Origin: Lactiplantibacillus plajomi
Lineage (GTDB): Bacteria > Bacillota > Bacilli > Lactobacillales > Lactobacillaceae
Length of the DNA: 64,000 nucleotides
Assembly (NCBI RefSeq): GCF_005405405.1
Contig: NZ_BJDZ01000009.1
Span: forward strand, 41,857 to 105,856
Direction of reading: 5' to 3'
Shown here: piece by piece, positions 1 to 7,896 of the stretch
Layout: each line of letters begins with the position of its first letter
How positions within the stretch are numbered: the first letter of the stretch is position 1
Notes under the pieces: generated by a model
The model's input: only the letters and a program-made list of their open reading frames with translations
The model's database searches: none
Told to the model about the DNA's origin: nothing
Program-made: the position numbers and the translations under genes

Positions 1-167
1 CTGCTGGCTATAACGTCCTGGGGTTGGATTATTCACCAATCAAAGGTGGCGAAGGCAACATCGAATTCCTGATTCACCTGCAAGCAACGGCGGCAACCGC
101 AACGGTTGCGCCGACCGTTTCCATCGAAGCAACGCAAAAAGCGGCGTACGAACAATTGAATAACTAA
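1..167 (+). CDS. tlyA: TlyA-family rRNA methyltransferase, C-terminal end (partial)
   Basis: Reading frame 3 is open from the window edge to a TAA at 165-167 and encodes the last 54 or so residues. The segment containing SPIKGGEGNIEFL is typical of the C-terminus of the TlyA/RrmJ-like 2'-O-methyltransferase-hemolysin family (S4 domain plus FtsJ-type domain), of which only the tail is visible. In lactobacilli tlyA lies directly upstream of argR and recN, and that order is seen here. The start, S4 domain and SAM-binding motifs lie outside the window, so activity cannot be judged. Confidence 0.8.
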   Translation, partial: AGYNVLGLDYSPIKGGEGNIEFLIHLQATAATATVAPTVSIEATQKAAYEQLNN

Positions 168-254
168 CGGATTTCAAATCCAGTCTTTCATATTTATGCA
201 AAATGGCTTATGATGTGTTTAAATAGATATGACTAAGACGCCGGGGGTGATCAG

Positions 255-713
255 GTGAAAAAGCAGGAGCGCCAGCGCTACATTAAACGGTTATTGAGTA
301 CCAACGAAATTGAACGCCAAGAAGATTTTGTCCGCCTATTACAAGCGGAAGATATTGACGTGACCCAAGCGACGATTTCGCGCGATATTAAGGATATGCA
401 GCTCGTTAAGGTGCCCTCAGCAACGGGTGGTTACCATTACAGTCTGCCAGTCCAAAAGCAAATGGATACCGAAAAGAAGCTGAAGCGAACGTTAAGGGAT
501 GCCTACGTTTCGTACGCCACTCAAGACAAGTTCGTACTGGTTAAAGTTTTACCTGGTAACGGCCCGGCACTAGCAACGTTAGTCGAAGCGATGCACTATG
601 ATGAGGTTTTTGGCACGATCAGTGATGACGCGACGGTCCTCATTATTTGTAAGTCGTTAGACCAGACGTTAGAGTTACAGCAAAAGATTCAACGCCTGTT
701 AAGCGGTCACTAA
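255..713 (+). CDS. argR: ArgR-family transcriptional regulator
   Basis: A 152-residue protein of standard ArgR/AhrC length. The N-terminal half (about residues 1-70) is the winged helix-turn-helix, with a recognition region around VTQATISRDIKDM. The C-terminal half is the arginine-binding oligomerisation domain, ending in GTISDDATVLIIC, a slight variant of the family's G-T-hydrophobic-x-D-D-T motif. It starts at GTG 255, with the G-rich ribosome binding site CCGGGGG just upstream. It lies 87 bp after tlyA and is followed by a terminator. ArgR proteins act as hexamers on arginine synthesis and catabolism genes. Its place next to recN is conserved in Firmicutes and does not imply a role in repair. 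Confidence 0.93.
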   Translation: MKKQERQRYIKRLLSTNEIERQEDFVRLLQAEDIDVTQATISRDIKDMQLVKVPSATGGYHYSLPVQKQMDTEKKLKRTLRDAYVSYATQDKFVLVKVLPGNGPALATLVEAMHYDEVFGTISDDATVLIICKSLDQTLELQQKIQRLLSGH

Positions 714-725
714 CTGAGTGACGAT

Positions 726-760
726 CGACCTGTTCACGTTTGTGTCAGGTCGCTTTTTTT
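726..760 (+). terminator. Rho-independent terminator after argR
   Basis: CGACCTG (726-732) pairs with CAGGTCG (746-752), followed by eight T. It separates argR from recN, so recN needs its own start of transcription or read-through. Confidence 0.85.
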
Positions 761-794
761 AGCCAATTCTGAATTTAGGTTCGGGGGTTTTGCA

Positions 795-2498
795 GTGTTA
801 CAGGAATTATCAATTACAAACTTTGCGATTATTGAACATTTGGATATCGCTTTTGAAAACGGAATGACGGTCCTAACCGGTGAGACCGGGGCCGGGAAAT
901 CAATCATTATTGACGCCGTCGGGTTGTTAGCTGGTGGCCGCGGTTCGCAAGAATTTATTCGCACGGGCGCCGACAAGGCCGTTTTACAAGGGATGTTTAT
1001 TTTACCGGCAGACGGGGTCACCGCGCAGTTACTCGATGATGCCGGGATCGATCACGCTGATAATACCGTGATTTTACAACGGGAAATTGCGAAGAGCGGT
1101 CGCAACACTTGCCGGATCAACGGTATGCTGGTCAATACGACGACGCTGAAGCACATCGGTGAGACCATCGTGGATATTCACGGTCAAAATGAGCACCAGG
1201 AGCTGATGCAGCCCGAAAAGCACCTCGGATTGCTGGACGAATTTGCGGCTGTCAAAATCCAGCGCCTGAAGAGCCGTTATCAGGCACAGTACCAGCGCTA
1301 TCAGCAGTTGAGTGCCCAATTACGGAAAAAGAACGCCAACGAGAAGGAATGGGCACAACGGTTAGACATGCTTAACTTCCAAGTGGAAGAGATTTCTGCG
1401 GCTCAGGTTAAAGTCGGTGAAGAAGCTGAACTAGCGGCCGAGCGGGACCGCTTGGATAATTACCAGACGATCAACCAGGCCTTACAGCATAGTTATACGT
1501 TGTTGGCCGCCGGGGAAGAAACCACCGGTGCCGTTGACATGGTCGGCACTGCGATGAACGCGTTGGAGCCGATTGCCAACCTCGACCCGGCGTTTAACGA
1601 GATTACTATGAGCGTTAAAAACGCGTTTTACGGGCTTCAGGATGCGGCCGGTCAAATTTCTAACCAGCTCGACTTACAGGAATTCGATGAGGGCCGCCTC
1701 GATGAGATTGAGCAACGGCTGGACGTTTTAAGTCAATTGAAACGTAAATACGGTGACTCGGAGCAGCAAATTTTAGATTATTACCAAAAAATTAGTACCG
1801 AGTTAGCCAAGATGACCGATTCCGAGGAGAACAGCGAGGACCTATCCCAACGGGTCGCTGATCAAAAGGCGGCGTTGTTGAAAACCGGCGAGGCGCTTTC
1901 GGATAAGCGGCGGACCGCGGCAAAGTTATTGCAACGCCAGATCCACCAAGAACTGAAAGACCTCTACATGGATAAGGCGGTTTTTGAAGTCCGCTTTAAG
2001 CCGACGAACGGCCAGATTTATCAAAGCGGCCTGGACCGGGTCGAGTTTTATATTCAGACCAACCCGGGTGAAAAGATGCGTCCGCTGGCTAAAATTGCGT
2101 CTGGTGGGGAACTCTCACGGATGATGCTAGCGCTTAAAACCATCTTTTCCGAGTCGCAGGGCATTACGAGTATTATTTTTGACGAAGTTGATACGGGGGT
2201 CAGTGGCCGGGTCGCCCAGGCAATTGCCGAGAAAATCAACGGTATTGCGAAGTTTTCGCAGGTCCTCTGCATTACCCACTTACCACAAGTGGCGGCGATG
2301 AGTGATCACCACTACTTCATTGCCAAGAAAATTACCGGGAAGCGGACTAAGACGAGCGTCACGAAACTGACGGCGGACGACCGGGTCGGTGAATTAGCGC
2401 GGATGCTGGCGGGTACCAAAGTCACGAAGCTATCACGGGAACACGCCCAGGAATTATTACGCTTAGCGGCCGAAGAAAAGTCGGCGAGCAAATCATGA
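795..2498 (+). CDS. recN: DNA repair protein RecN
   Basis: A 567-residue SMC-like ATPase that acts early in double-strand break repair. Walker A GETGAGKS is at about residues 29-36. A long coiled-coil centre (about 150-370) is rich in Gln, Leu and Glu. The ABC signature ASGGELSRMM lies near 438 and Walker B IIFDEVDTGVSG near 460. Its length matches the family. Start GTG 795 has a GGGGG ribosome binding site at 783-787. The sequence at 771-782 differs from the SOS consensus GAAC-N4-GTTC by one base, so LexA control is possible but not shown. A structured element and a terminator follow. Confidence 0.95.
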   Translation: MLQELSITNFAIIEHLDIAFENGMTVLTGETGAGKSIIIDAVGLLAGGRGSQEFIRTGADKAVLQGMFILPADGVTAQLLDDAGIDHADNTVILQREIAKSGRNTCRINGMLVNTTTLKHIGETIVDIHGQNEHQELMQPEKHLGLLDEFAAVKIQRLKSRYQAQYQRYQQLSAQLRKKNANEKEWAQRLDMLNFQVEEISAAQVKVGEEAELAAERDRLDNYQTINQALQHSYTLLAAGEETTGAVDMVGTAMNALEPIANLDPAFNEITMSVKNAFYGLQDAAGQISNQLDLQEFDEGRLDEIEQRLDVLSQLKRKYGDSEQQILDYYQKISTELAKMTDSEENSEDLSQRVADQKAALLKTGEALSDKRRTAAKLLQRQIHQELKDLYMDKAVFEVRFKPTNGQIYQSGLDRVEFYIQTNPGEKMRPLAKIASGGELSRMMLALKTIFSESQGITSIIFDEVDTGVSGRVAQAIAEKINGIAKFSQVLCITHLPQVAAMSDHHYFIAKKITGKRTKTSVTKLTADDRVGELARMLAGTKVTKLSREHAQELLRLAAEEKSASKS

Positions 2499-2508
2499 TA
2501 CGTTGAGA

Positions 2509-2618
2509 GTGTGCCAAAAGTCGGTTAGATGTGAGCATGAACGGCGTAAGACGAAAAATCCTGGGCTTGGATTGTTTGGCTTACGGGGTTAAGCGGAGCC
2601 AGCTGACTTTTGGCGCAC
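2509..2618. repeat. Long structured intergenic element, 14-bp closing stem
   Basis: The arms GTGTGCCAAAAGTC (2509-2522) and GACTTTTGGCGCAC (2605-2618) pair over 14 bp with one G-U. Inside are GTAAG with CTTAC, and AATCC with GGATT around the loop TGGGCTT. Such a multi-stem unit of about 110 bp looks like a dispersed palindromic repeat or a structured RNA of lactobacilli rather than a simple terminator. There is no T-run directly after it. No second copy was seen in this window. I cannot assign it to a named RNA family. Confidence 0.6.
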
Positions 2619-2648
2619 GTTTTGGCTATCAATATTTGGAGACACACA

Positions 2649-2681
2649 AGGGGTTGTGACTAATGTTACAGCCTCTTTTTT
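2649..2681 (+). terminator. Rho-independent terminator after recN
   Basis: AGGGGTTGTGAC (2649-2660), loop TAAT, GTTACAGCCTCT (2665-2676) forms a 12-bp stem with G-U pairs, followed by T residues. It is the likely end of the recN transcript. Confidence 0.8.
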
Positions 2682-2773
2682 GACCGGCAGATTTAGTCTA
2701 AATATTAACAGTTTGGATTAGTTTTTACTTAATTGAATTTAGTTGATTAGAATTGAATTAAAGCTATTGGGTC

Positions 2774-2801
2774 AGGGGTTGTAACCGATGTCACTGCCCC
2801 T
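2774..2801. repeat. Degenerate second copy of the recN terminator hairpin
   Basis: AGGGGTTGTAAC, CGAT, GTCACTGCCCCT nearly repeats the hairpin at 2649-2676. It has two mispairs and no T-run after it. It looks like a decayed duplicate. The remaining sequence up to the insertion element (about 2802-2886) holds no gene. A possible promoter, TTGCAA about 18 bp before TATGCT, lies near 2831-2860 and may have served the transporter operon before the insertion. Confidence 0.45.
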
Positions 2802-2901
2802 AATTCTGGATTTACGTGACGTGTTGTTTGCAATTTGCTTTCATAGTAAGTTATGCTTAATAGGGCACAGTTTATTAAGTGAACTAGGGTCCGTCTGAAA
2901 A

Positions 2902-3333
2902 CTACTTAAGTAAGATGCAAATTGAGGCAATGTAGACCGTAGCCAGATAAACGTGAGCAAGCTTATCATAACGCGTTGCAATCCTACGAAAGTTCTTCAA
3001 CTGATTGAAGAAGTTCTCAATCAAATGGCGCTCACAATAAACGTGGTAATCACAGGCCCACTTGTGTTTGGTATTTTCCTTAGGCGGAATGGTATAGACG
3101 CCTGCTTTATCTTCAATATACTGGCGAAGTTTCGCGGTACCATAGGCTTTATCCGCAATAATATTTGATTGAGAAATATCGAAGCTTTCCAGTAACTCAC
3201 TGGCAACTTGGCTATCATGTACTTGGCCACCCGTTAGGCGAAACCCCAGAGGATTCCCTAATCCGTCAACGAGTGCGTGAATCTTGGTTGTTCGGCCACC
3301 TCGGCTTAGTCCAATAGCTTGATTTTCGACCAA
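2902..3333 (-). CDS. IS5-family transposase, second frame (OrfB)
   Basis: This is the C-terminal DDE half, overlapping the first frame by 28 bp in the -1 frame. The second catalytic Asp is in NIIADKAYGT and the Glu in CERHLIENFFNQLKNFRR, matching the Y-x2-R-x3-E-x6-K-x-F-R-R-I-A-T-R-Y signature of IS5 members of the IS427 group. It probably has no independent start: the listed GTG lies in mid-domain, and the functional product is expected to be the frameshifted fusion with the first frame. The reverse-strand genes end 15 bp inside the left repeat. Confidence 0.85.
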   Translation of the reverse strand: MVENQAIGLSRGGRTTKIHALVDGLGNPLGFRLTGGQVHDSQVASELLESFDISQSNIIADKAYGTAKLRQYIEDKAGVYTIPPKENTKHKWACDYHVYCERHLIENFFNQLKNFRRIATRYDKLAHVYLATVYIASICILLK

Positions 3334-3677
3334 ACATTCGGCGTTTTTTTTGCCCCAGTGGCTTTTTGATGTGCTCGAACGATCGTTGAATCCAAGCTCA
3401 AGTTTTCCATATCAGGGTCGTCAATCAATTCGAGGAAAACCTGTTCGAATAAGCCCGAACTTACCCAAGCTCGGAAGCGACTATACACCGTTTTCCAAGA
3501 GCCATAGCGTTCAGGTAGATCACGCCAAGGCGCCCCACTGCGCATGAGCCAGAGGATAGCGTTGAGGGCGGTACGGTTGTCTAGGCTTGATGGACGGCCA
3601 GTCCGGTATGGCGGGAAGTATCCTTTGATTCGGTCCCACTGAGCATCTTCCAGTTCGTATCGTTTAGGTGTTGTCAT
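3306..3677 (-). CDS. IS5-family transposase, first frame (OrfA)
   Basis: A 123-residue N-terminal half of an IS5-type transposase. It carries the conserved insert domain of this family (W-x2-I-x4-P near the start; RTALNAILWLMRSGAPWRDLP; W-x-T-V-x-x-R-F). The first catalytic Asp is in LSLDSTIVRAHQ (about residue 99). Before its stop it runs through a slippery A8 run at 3351-3344. Slipping back one base there joins it to the second frame, giving AKKNAECLVENQ and then the rest of the DDE domain. No other damage is visible, so the element may be active. Confidence 0.88.
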   Translation of the reverse strand: MTTPKRYELEDAQWDRIKGYFPPYRTGRPSSLDNRTALNAILWLMRSGAPWRDLPERYGSWKTVYSRFRAWVSSGLFEQVFLELIDDPDMENLSLDSTIVRAHQKATGAKKTPNVWSKIKLLD

Positions 3678-3772
3678 CGGAATGCCTCGATTCGTTTTTC
3701 CTCAGATTATACCTGAATTTTTAGTTTTCAGACAGTCCCTAGATAAGCTGAATTTAGATTGGAGTGATGAGT

Positions 3773-4975
3773 TTGTTTCTCACAATGGAGCATTTAAACA
3801 AGACGTATCCCGGTGGCAAGGTCGCCGTTGATGATTTTAACTTGAATATCGAGAAGGGTGAGTTTGTCTGCTTTATCGGAACGTCTGGTTCGGGGAAAAC
3901 CACCACGATGCGGATGATTAACCGGATGCTTAGCCAAACGTCGGGGACCATTAAGTTAAATGGTGAAGATATTGGCAAAATGGATCCGGTTAAGTTACGC
4001 CGCAAAATTGGTTACGTGATCCAAAACATCGGCTTGATGCCGCACATGACGATCCGTGACAATATCACCTTGGTACCACGCTTACTGAAGTGGCCACAAG
4101 ATAAGATGGACGAACGCGCCAAGGAAATGATTAAACTGGTTGAACTTCCCGAAGATTACTTGGACCGCTACCCGTCCCAGTTATCCGGTGGTCAACAGCA
4201 ACGGATCGGGGTTGTGCGGGCACTGGCAGCCGACCAAGACTTAGTTTTAATGGACGAACCGTTCGGGGCCTTGGATCCGATTACCCGTGAATCGTTACAA
4301 GACTTAGTTAAGGATTTGCAGGAACGCCTCGGTAAGACCTTCGTATTCGTAACCCACGATATGGACGAAGCCCTAAAGCTTTCCACGAAGATCGTCATCA
4401 TGGACGGCGGCGAGATTATGCAAGTTGCCACGCCGGATGATATTTTACGCCACCCGGCTAACGAATTCGTTGAGAACCTAATTGGGAAGGACCGCTTGAT
4501 TCAAGCCCGGCCAAGTATTACGACCGTTGGCCAAGTCATGTTGAAAGACCCAATTTCGACCACCCCGGGTAAGTCCTTGACCGACGCGCTGCGGCTTATG
4601 CATGACAAGCGGGTTGATAGTCTGCTAGTGACCGATGAAGCCGGCATTTTAAAGGGTGTGATCGGCATTGAAGACGTGGACTATAACTTTAATTCCGCAA
4701 CTAGTGTCAGTGACATCATGAAGAAGGATATTTTCTACGTTCAATCCAATTCGCTGATTCGTGACACCGTTGAACGTATTTTGAAGCGCGGTTTGAAGAA
4801 CATTCCGGTCGTTGACGACCAACACCGCCTAGTCGGAATCGTAACGCGGGCCACGCTGGTGGACATTGTTTATGACGCACTTTGGGGCGATGAAGCGGAA
4901 GACGAAGCTTCGAACAATATTCATCACGAGGAGGACGCAGCGAAGACCAGCACTAAGGGCGGTGATCTTAAATGA
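3773..4975 (+). CDS. opuCA: Osmolyte (glycine betaine/carnitine/choline) ABC transporter, ATPase with CBS domains
   Basis: A roughly 400-residue ATPase of the OpuCA/ProV type. Walker [10 protein letters not shown] (about 33-41), Q-loop VIQNIG, signature [10 protein letters not shown] and Walker [13 protein letters not shown] are all present. A tandem CBS pair (about 250-370) follows; in this family it senses ionic strength or cyclic di-AMP. An acidic tail ends the protein. Start: the only good ribosome binding site (GGAGTG, 3761-3766) fits the in-frame TTG 3773. GTG 3764 overlaps that site, and ATG 3785 is 20 nt away. It overlaps the next gene by ATGA. The IS element ends 33 bp upstream, so native transcription may be altered. 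Confidence 0.9.
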   Translation: MFLTMEHLNKTYPGGKVAVDDFNLNIEKGEFVCFIGTSGSGKTTTMRMINRMLSQTSGTIKLNGEDIGKMDPVKLRRKIGYVIQNIGLMPHMTIRDNITLVPRLLKWPQDKMDERAKEMIKLVELPEDYLDRYPSQLSGGQQQRIGVVRALAADQDLVLMDEPFGALDPITRESLQDLVKDLQERLGKTFVFVTHDMDEALKLSTKIVIMDGGEIMQVATPDDILRHPANEFVENLIGKDRLIQARPSITTVGQVMLKDPISTTPGKSLTDALRLMHDKRVDSLLVTDEAGILKGVIGIEDVDYNFNSATSVSDIMKKDIFYVQSNSLIRDTVERILKRGLKNIPVVDDQHRLVGIVTRATLVDIVYDALWGDEAEDEASNNIHHEEDAAKTSTKGGDLK

Positions 4976-5601
4976 TGAGTTTCTTCCAAACTTACGGGGC
5001 GCAGTTGCTGCTTAAAACTTGGCAACACTTTTATATTTCCGCGTTTTCACTCTTTTTAGGGGTCATCGTGGCCGTCCCGCTTGGTATCTTGTTAACGCGG
5101 GTCAAACCGATCGCGAACGTGGTGATGTCAATTGCCAGTATGCTGCAAACCATTCCGGCGATGGCGTTATTAGCTTTAATGATTCCATTCTTTGGGATCG
5201 GGGCGATTCCAGCAATCATTGCGTTATTCATTTACTCCCTGTTACCAATTTTGCGGAACACTTATTTAGGAATGGAAGACGTTGAACCAGCCCTGATTGA
5301 TGCTGCAAAAGGGATGGGAATGACTGGTTGGCAGTCAATTATTAAAGTGGAAGTACCCATGGCTGCACCGGTGATCATGTCCGGGGTGCGCTTGTCCGCA
5401 ACTTACGTTATCGCGTGGGCGGCGCTAGCTTCCTACATCGGTGCCGGTGGCTTAGGGGACTTCATCTTTAACGGTTTAAATTTGTACCGGACCGACTTGA
5501 TTTTAGGTGGTTCGATTCCAGTCATTATTTTGGCCCTCATCGTGGATTGGCTCCTAGGTAAACTGGAAGCCGCTGTCACCCCACGAACAACGCAAGCGTA
5601 A
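4972..5601 (+). CDS. opuCB: Osmolyte ABC transporter, permease
   Basis: A 209-residue membrane permease with about five or six hydrophobic segments. The conserved BPD_transp_1 loop ([25 protein letters not shown]), the EAA motif that contacts the ATPase, is near residues 108-132. It starts in the ATGA overlap with the ATPase gene, with AAGGGCGGTGA upstream. It is homologous to the second permease at 6551. Two half-size permeases flanking the binding-protein gene is the usual opuC/opuB layout in lactobacilli. Substrate cannot be decided from sequence among glycine betaine, carnitine and choline. Confidence 0.9.
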   Translation: MMSFFQTYGAQLLLKTWQHFYISAFSLFLGVIVAVPLGILLTRVKPIANVVMSIASMLQTIPAMALLALMIPFFGIGAIPAIIALFIYSLLPILRNTYLGMEDVEPALIDAAKGMGMTGWQSIIKVEVPMAAPVIMSGVRLSATYVIAWAALASYIGAGGLGDFIFNGLNLYRTDLILGGSIPVIILALIVDWLLGKLEAAVTPRTTQA

Positions 5602-5615
5602 GGGGGATGTAAATA

Positions 5616-6551
5616 ATGAAAAAATTCAAAAAATGGCTGTTAGGCCTATTAATGACCATTGTCAGCGGGACGTTACTTGCCGGTTGCGGGTTCCCAGGGT
5701 TATCCGGAACTTCTAGCGGCACGGTTCGGATTGCGGCCCAAAATACGACCGAACAACAAATCATGGCTTACGTGATTCAGGATATGATTCAGCACTATTC
5801 CAACATGAACACGACGATCATCAACAACTTGGGTTCCGGGACGGTTAGTTTTAACGCCCTGAAGAACGACCAGGCCGATATTTCTTCCATCCGCTTTACC
5901 GGGACCGACTACTCGACCATTATGGGTAAAAAGGTTGACCGGTCAAAGATCAAAGAAACCGACCAGGATGTCTACAAAGCCTTTAATGATGATTATGACA
6001 TGACGTACTTCCCAACGTACGGCTTTGCCGACACCTACGCTTTTATGGTGACGAAGCAAACGGCGAAGAAGTATCACTTGAAGACCGTTAGTGATATGAA
6101 AAAGGTCGCACCGAAGTTAGCGGTCGGCTTGGATCAAACCTGGCTTGAACGGAAGGGTGACGGTTATACCGCCTTCCAAAAATTGTACGGTTATAAGTTC
6201 GGGAAAACTTATCCGATGCAAATTGGGTTAGTCTACGACGCCCTGGAATCGGGTAAGATGGACGCTATCTTAGGGTACTCAACCGATGGCCGGATTGGTA
6301 GTTACGACTTGACGCTATTGAAGGATGACAAGAACTTCTTCCCACCATATAACGCGAGTGCGGTTGCCAATAACAAAGCCTTAAAGGAACACCCGAAGTT
6401 GAAGTCGATTCTGAACCGCTTGAATGGCAAGATTAGCTTGAAGACGATGCAAAACTTGAACTATCAAGTGGATAATAACTTAGTTGAACCGGAAACGGTC
6501 GCTAAGCAGTTCCTTGAAAAACACAACTACTTTGAAGGGAGTGACAAGTAA
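5616..6551 (+). CDS. opuCC: Osmolyte ABC transporter, substrate-binding lipoprotein
   Basis: A 311-residue extracellular binding protein. The N-terminus has a Lys-rich stretch, a hydrophobic core and lipobox LAGC (Cys about residue 23), so it should be lipid-anchored after signal peptidase II cleavage. The rest has the OpuAC fold, with VRIAAQNTTEQQIMAYVIQDM at the start and aromatic residues (for example Y/F/W around 100-190) of the kind that form the quaternary-ammonium cage in this family. It lies 14 bp after the first permease and overlaps the second by one base (TAATG). Confidence 0.9.
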   Translation: MKKFKKWLLGLLMTIVSGTLLAGCGFPGLSGTSSGTVRIAAQNTTEQQIMAYVIQDMIQHYSNMNTTIINNLGSGTVSFNALKNDQADISSIRFTGTDYSTIMGKKVDRSKIKETDQDVYKAFNDDYDMTYFPTYGFADTYAFMVTKQTAKKYHLKTVSDMKKVAPKLAVGLDQTWLERKGDGYTAFQKLYGYKFGKTYPMQIGLVYDALESGKMDAILGYSTDGRIGSYDLTLLKDDKNFFPPYNASAVANNKALKEHPKLKSILNRLNGKISLKTMQNLNYQVDNNLVEPETVAKQFLEKHNYFEGSDK

Positions 6552-7204
6552 TGGCAAATATGAACTTGTTTGAACAACTCGTTTATTATTACCAACAAAA
6601 CGGTGCTTACGTTTTGAGCCAATTTATGCGCCACTTCCTGGTGTCGATTTACGGGGTCATCTTTGCGGCAATCATCGGGATTCCGATTGGGATTTTTATC
6701 GCGCACCACACGAAACTTAGTAGCGTCGTCATTGCGATTGCTAACGTGATTCAAACCGTGCCGTCGCTTGCGATGTTATCGATCATCATGATCGGTTTGG
6801 GACTCGGTGTGAACACGGTTATCGTCACGGTCTTTCTGTACGCGTTACTACCAATTATTAAAAACACCTATACTGGGATGTTGAACGTGAGTGATGACAT
6901 TCTGGATTCTGGTAAGGGGATGGGGATGACCCGCTGGCAGATTTTACGGATGGTGGAATTACCGCTGTCGCTGTCAGTGATTATGGCCGGTCTCCGGAAC
7001 GCGCTAGTGTTAGCTATCGGGATCACCGCCATTGGGACCTTCGTTGGTGCCGGTGGTTTAGGGGATATCATTATTCGTGGGACGAACGCCACGAACGGTG
7101 GGGCAATCATCCTTGCCGGGGCGTTACCAACGGCCCTAATGGCAATTATTTCCGATACGGTGCTCGCCTGGATTGAAAAGCGGGCGGATCCGACCCAGAA
7201 ATAA
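6551..7204 (+). CDS. opuCD: Osmolyte ABC transporter, second permease
   Basis: A 217-residue permease paralogous to the 4972 gene. The EAA loop SGKGMGMTRWQILRMVELPLS (about 117-137) and the following GAGGLGDIIIRG block are shared with its partner. It starts by a one-base overlap with the binding-protein gene and ends the four-gene operon, which is closed by a strong terminator. Together with OpuCA and OpuCC it should import compatible solutes under osmotic stress. Confidence 0.9.
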   Translation: MANMNLFEQLVYYYQQNGAYVLSQFMRHFLVSIYGVIFAAIIGIPIGIFIAHHTKLSSVVIAIANVIQTVPSLAMLSIIMIGLGLGVNTVIVTVFLYALLPIIKNTYTGMLNVSDDILDSGKGMGMTRWQILRMVELPLSLSVIMAGLRNALVLAIGITAIGTFVGAGGLGDIIIRGTNATNGGAIILAGALPTALMAIISDTVLAWIEKRADPTQK

Positions 7205-7212
7205 CGGTAAAT

Positions 7213-7286
7213 AAAAAGATTGATTTACAGGTCAACTGGTACTCATTCAGGGAAGTAACGAGTTGCTGTAACATCAATCTTTTTTG
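7213..7286. terminator. Bidirectional terminator between the opuC operon and the 7372 gene
   Basis: AAAAAGATTGAT (7213-7224) pairs with ATCAATCTTTTTT (from 7274), with inner ACAG/CTGT pairing. A run of A before and of T after makes it usable from both sides, fitting the convergent genes around it. Confidence 0.8.
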
Positions 7287-7288
7287 TT

Positions 7289-7353
7289 TGCGGTAAAAAC
7301 ACCGCTAAGAATATGCAAGGTGGTTATTCTCAGCAATTTCATCTTTTACCGCA
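7289..7353. repeat. Two-tier inverted repeat between convergent genes
   Basis: TGCGGTAAAA (7289-7298) and TTTTACCGCA (7344-7353) form a 10-bp stem. Inside it, GCTAAGAATA (7304-7313) pairs with TATTCTCAGC (7325-7334). No T-run follows on either strand, so it is not an obvious second terminator. It may be an extra stem at the end of the reverse-strand transcript. Confidence 0.5.
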
Positions 7354-7371
7354 AGTTGATTTAATTTTGTT

Positions 7372-7713
7372 TTAGTGTCCCTGGCGCTGGACGTAACGGA
7401 CTTGGTCAGCGTCAATCAGATGGGTCAAGTGTTGCTGCCGGTTGATTAAAACGAGCTGACCGCTCGCCAGTACCTTAAGTACGCCGTGAACGTTATACGG
7501 GTGGTGCTCAGATAATTGGGGCTGCATTTGCAACATCAGTGCGTAGTGCCGTTCGAGGGCTTGCTGTAAAAACAGCGTCCGTTGCGCGGCTGGCATTACC
7601 GGTAGCAACGGCACCTCAGCGCTCGGGGCGGCAATGAAATCATCCATAAATTGGCGGTAGGTTGCGTGTAAATTTTTTGAAATGAGTTTTAAATTGGATT
7701 GTTGATTTTGCAT
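7372..7713 (-). CDS. Small protein of unknown function, YolD-like C-terminus, probable SOS gene
   Basis: A 113-residue soluble protein. The start is ATG 7713, because GAGGTGG lies just upstream and would be inside the coding region if the upstream in-frame ATG 7731 were used. The C-terminal 40 residues (HGVLKVLASGQLVLIN, then DADQVRYVQRQ) follow the alternating hydrophobic pattern of YolD-like proteins that accompany Y-family polymerases. They resemble the end of the protein at 37443 (LDQIRNVQRAQ). The promoter at 7746-7774 carries a perfect GAAC-N4-GTTC box. I infer a LexA-controlled gene. The family assignment is tentative and no enzymatic motif is visible. Confidence 0.75.
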   Translation of the reverse strand: MQNQQSNLKLISKNLHATYRQFMDDFIAAPSAEVPLLPVMPAAQRTLFLQQALERHYALMLQMQPQLSEHHPYNVHGVLKVLASGQLVLINRQQHLTHLIDADQVRYVQRQGH

Positions 7714-7745
7714 GATAGCCACCTCGAACATTTGTTTGTGTCTAC

Positions 7746-7774
7746 ATTATACGAACAAGCGTTCTGAAATGCAA
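7746..7774 (-). promoter_or_regulatory. Promoter with LexA (SOS) box for the 7372 gene
   Basis: On the reverse strand: -35 TTGCAT (7774-7769), a 17-bp spacer and -10 TATAAT (7751-7746). The spacer contains GAACGCTTGTTC (7764-7753), an exact match to the Gram-positive SOS consensus GAAC-N4-GTTC. LexA bound there would block the promoter. Confidence 0.75.
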
Positions 7775-7896
7775 GCATTAAATTTAACAATCGGGTCATG
7801 CGAACTTCAAAATGGGAAGAATCGTTTGATAAAGCTTGCAATCAAGGGATAAAAAGTGCAAAATAAACTTTAAAACATATTTAATAAGGGGAATTT

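Larger units (their letters stand above)
2887..3739 (-). mobile_element. IS5-family insertion sequence (two-ORF, IS427-like), apparently intact
   Basis: The element is 853 bp. Its imperfect terminal inverted repeats begin GGGTCCGTCTGAAAAC at the left and, read inward, GGGACTGTCTGAAAAC at the right. The flanking sequence gives a TA duplication (2885-2886 and 3740-3741), equivalent to insertion into CTAG. Two overlapping reverse-strand frames encode a DDE transposase joined by a predicted -1 frameshift on a run of eight A (reverse strand, 3351-3344). A TATAAT box just inside the right repeat, on the reverse strand, is a likely transposase promoter. The element separates the opuC operon from the DNA that used to lie upstream. 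Confidence 0.9.

Noticed and set aside
734..1021. Reverse-strand frame opposite the start of recN
   Set aside because: Opposite a clear RecN coding region, no ribosome binding site, no family resemblance.
3743..3790. Outward promoter at the right end of the IS driving opuCA
   Set aside because: TTTTCA at the IS end is followed 17 bp later by CTGAAT, too weak as a -10; transcript mapping would decide.
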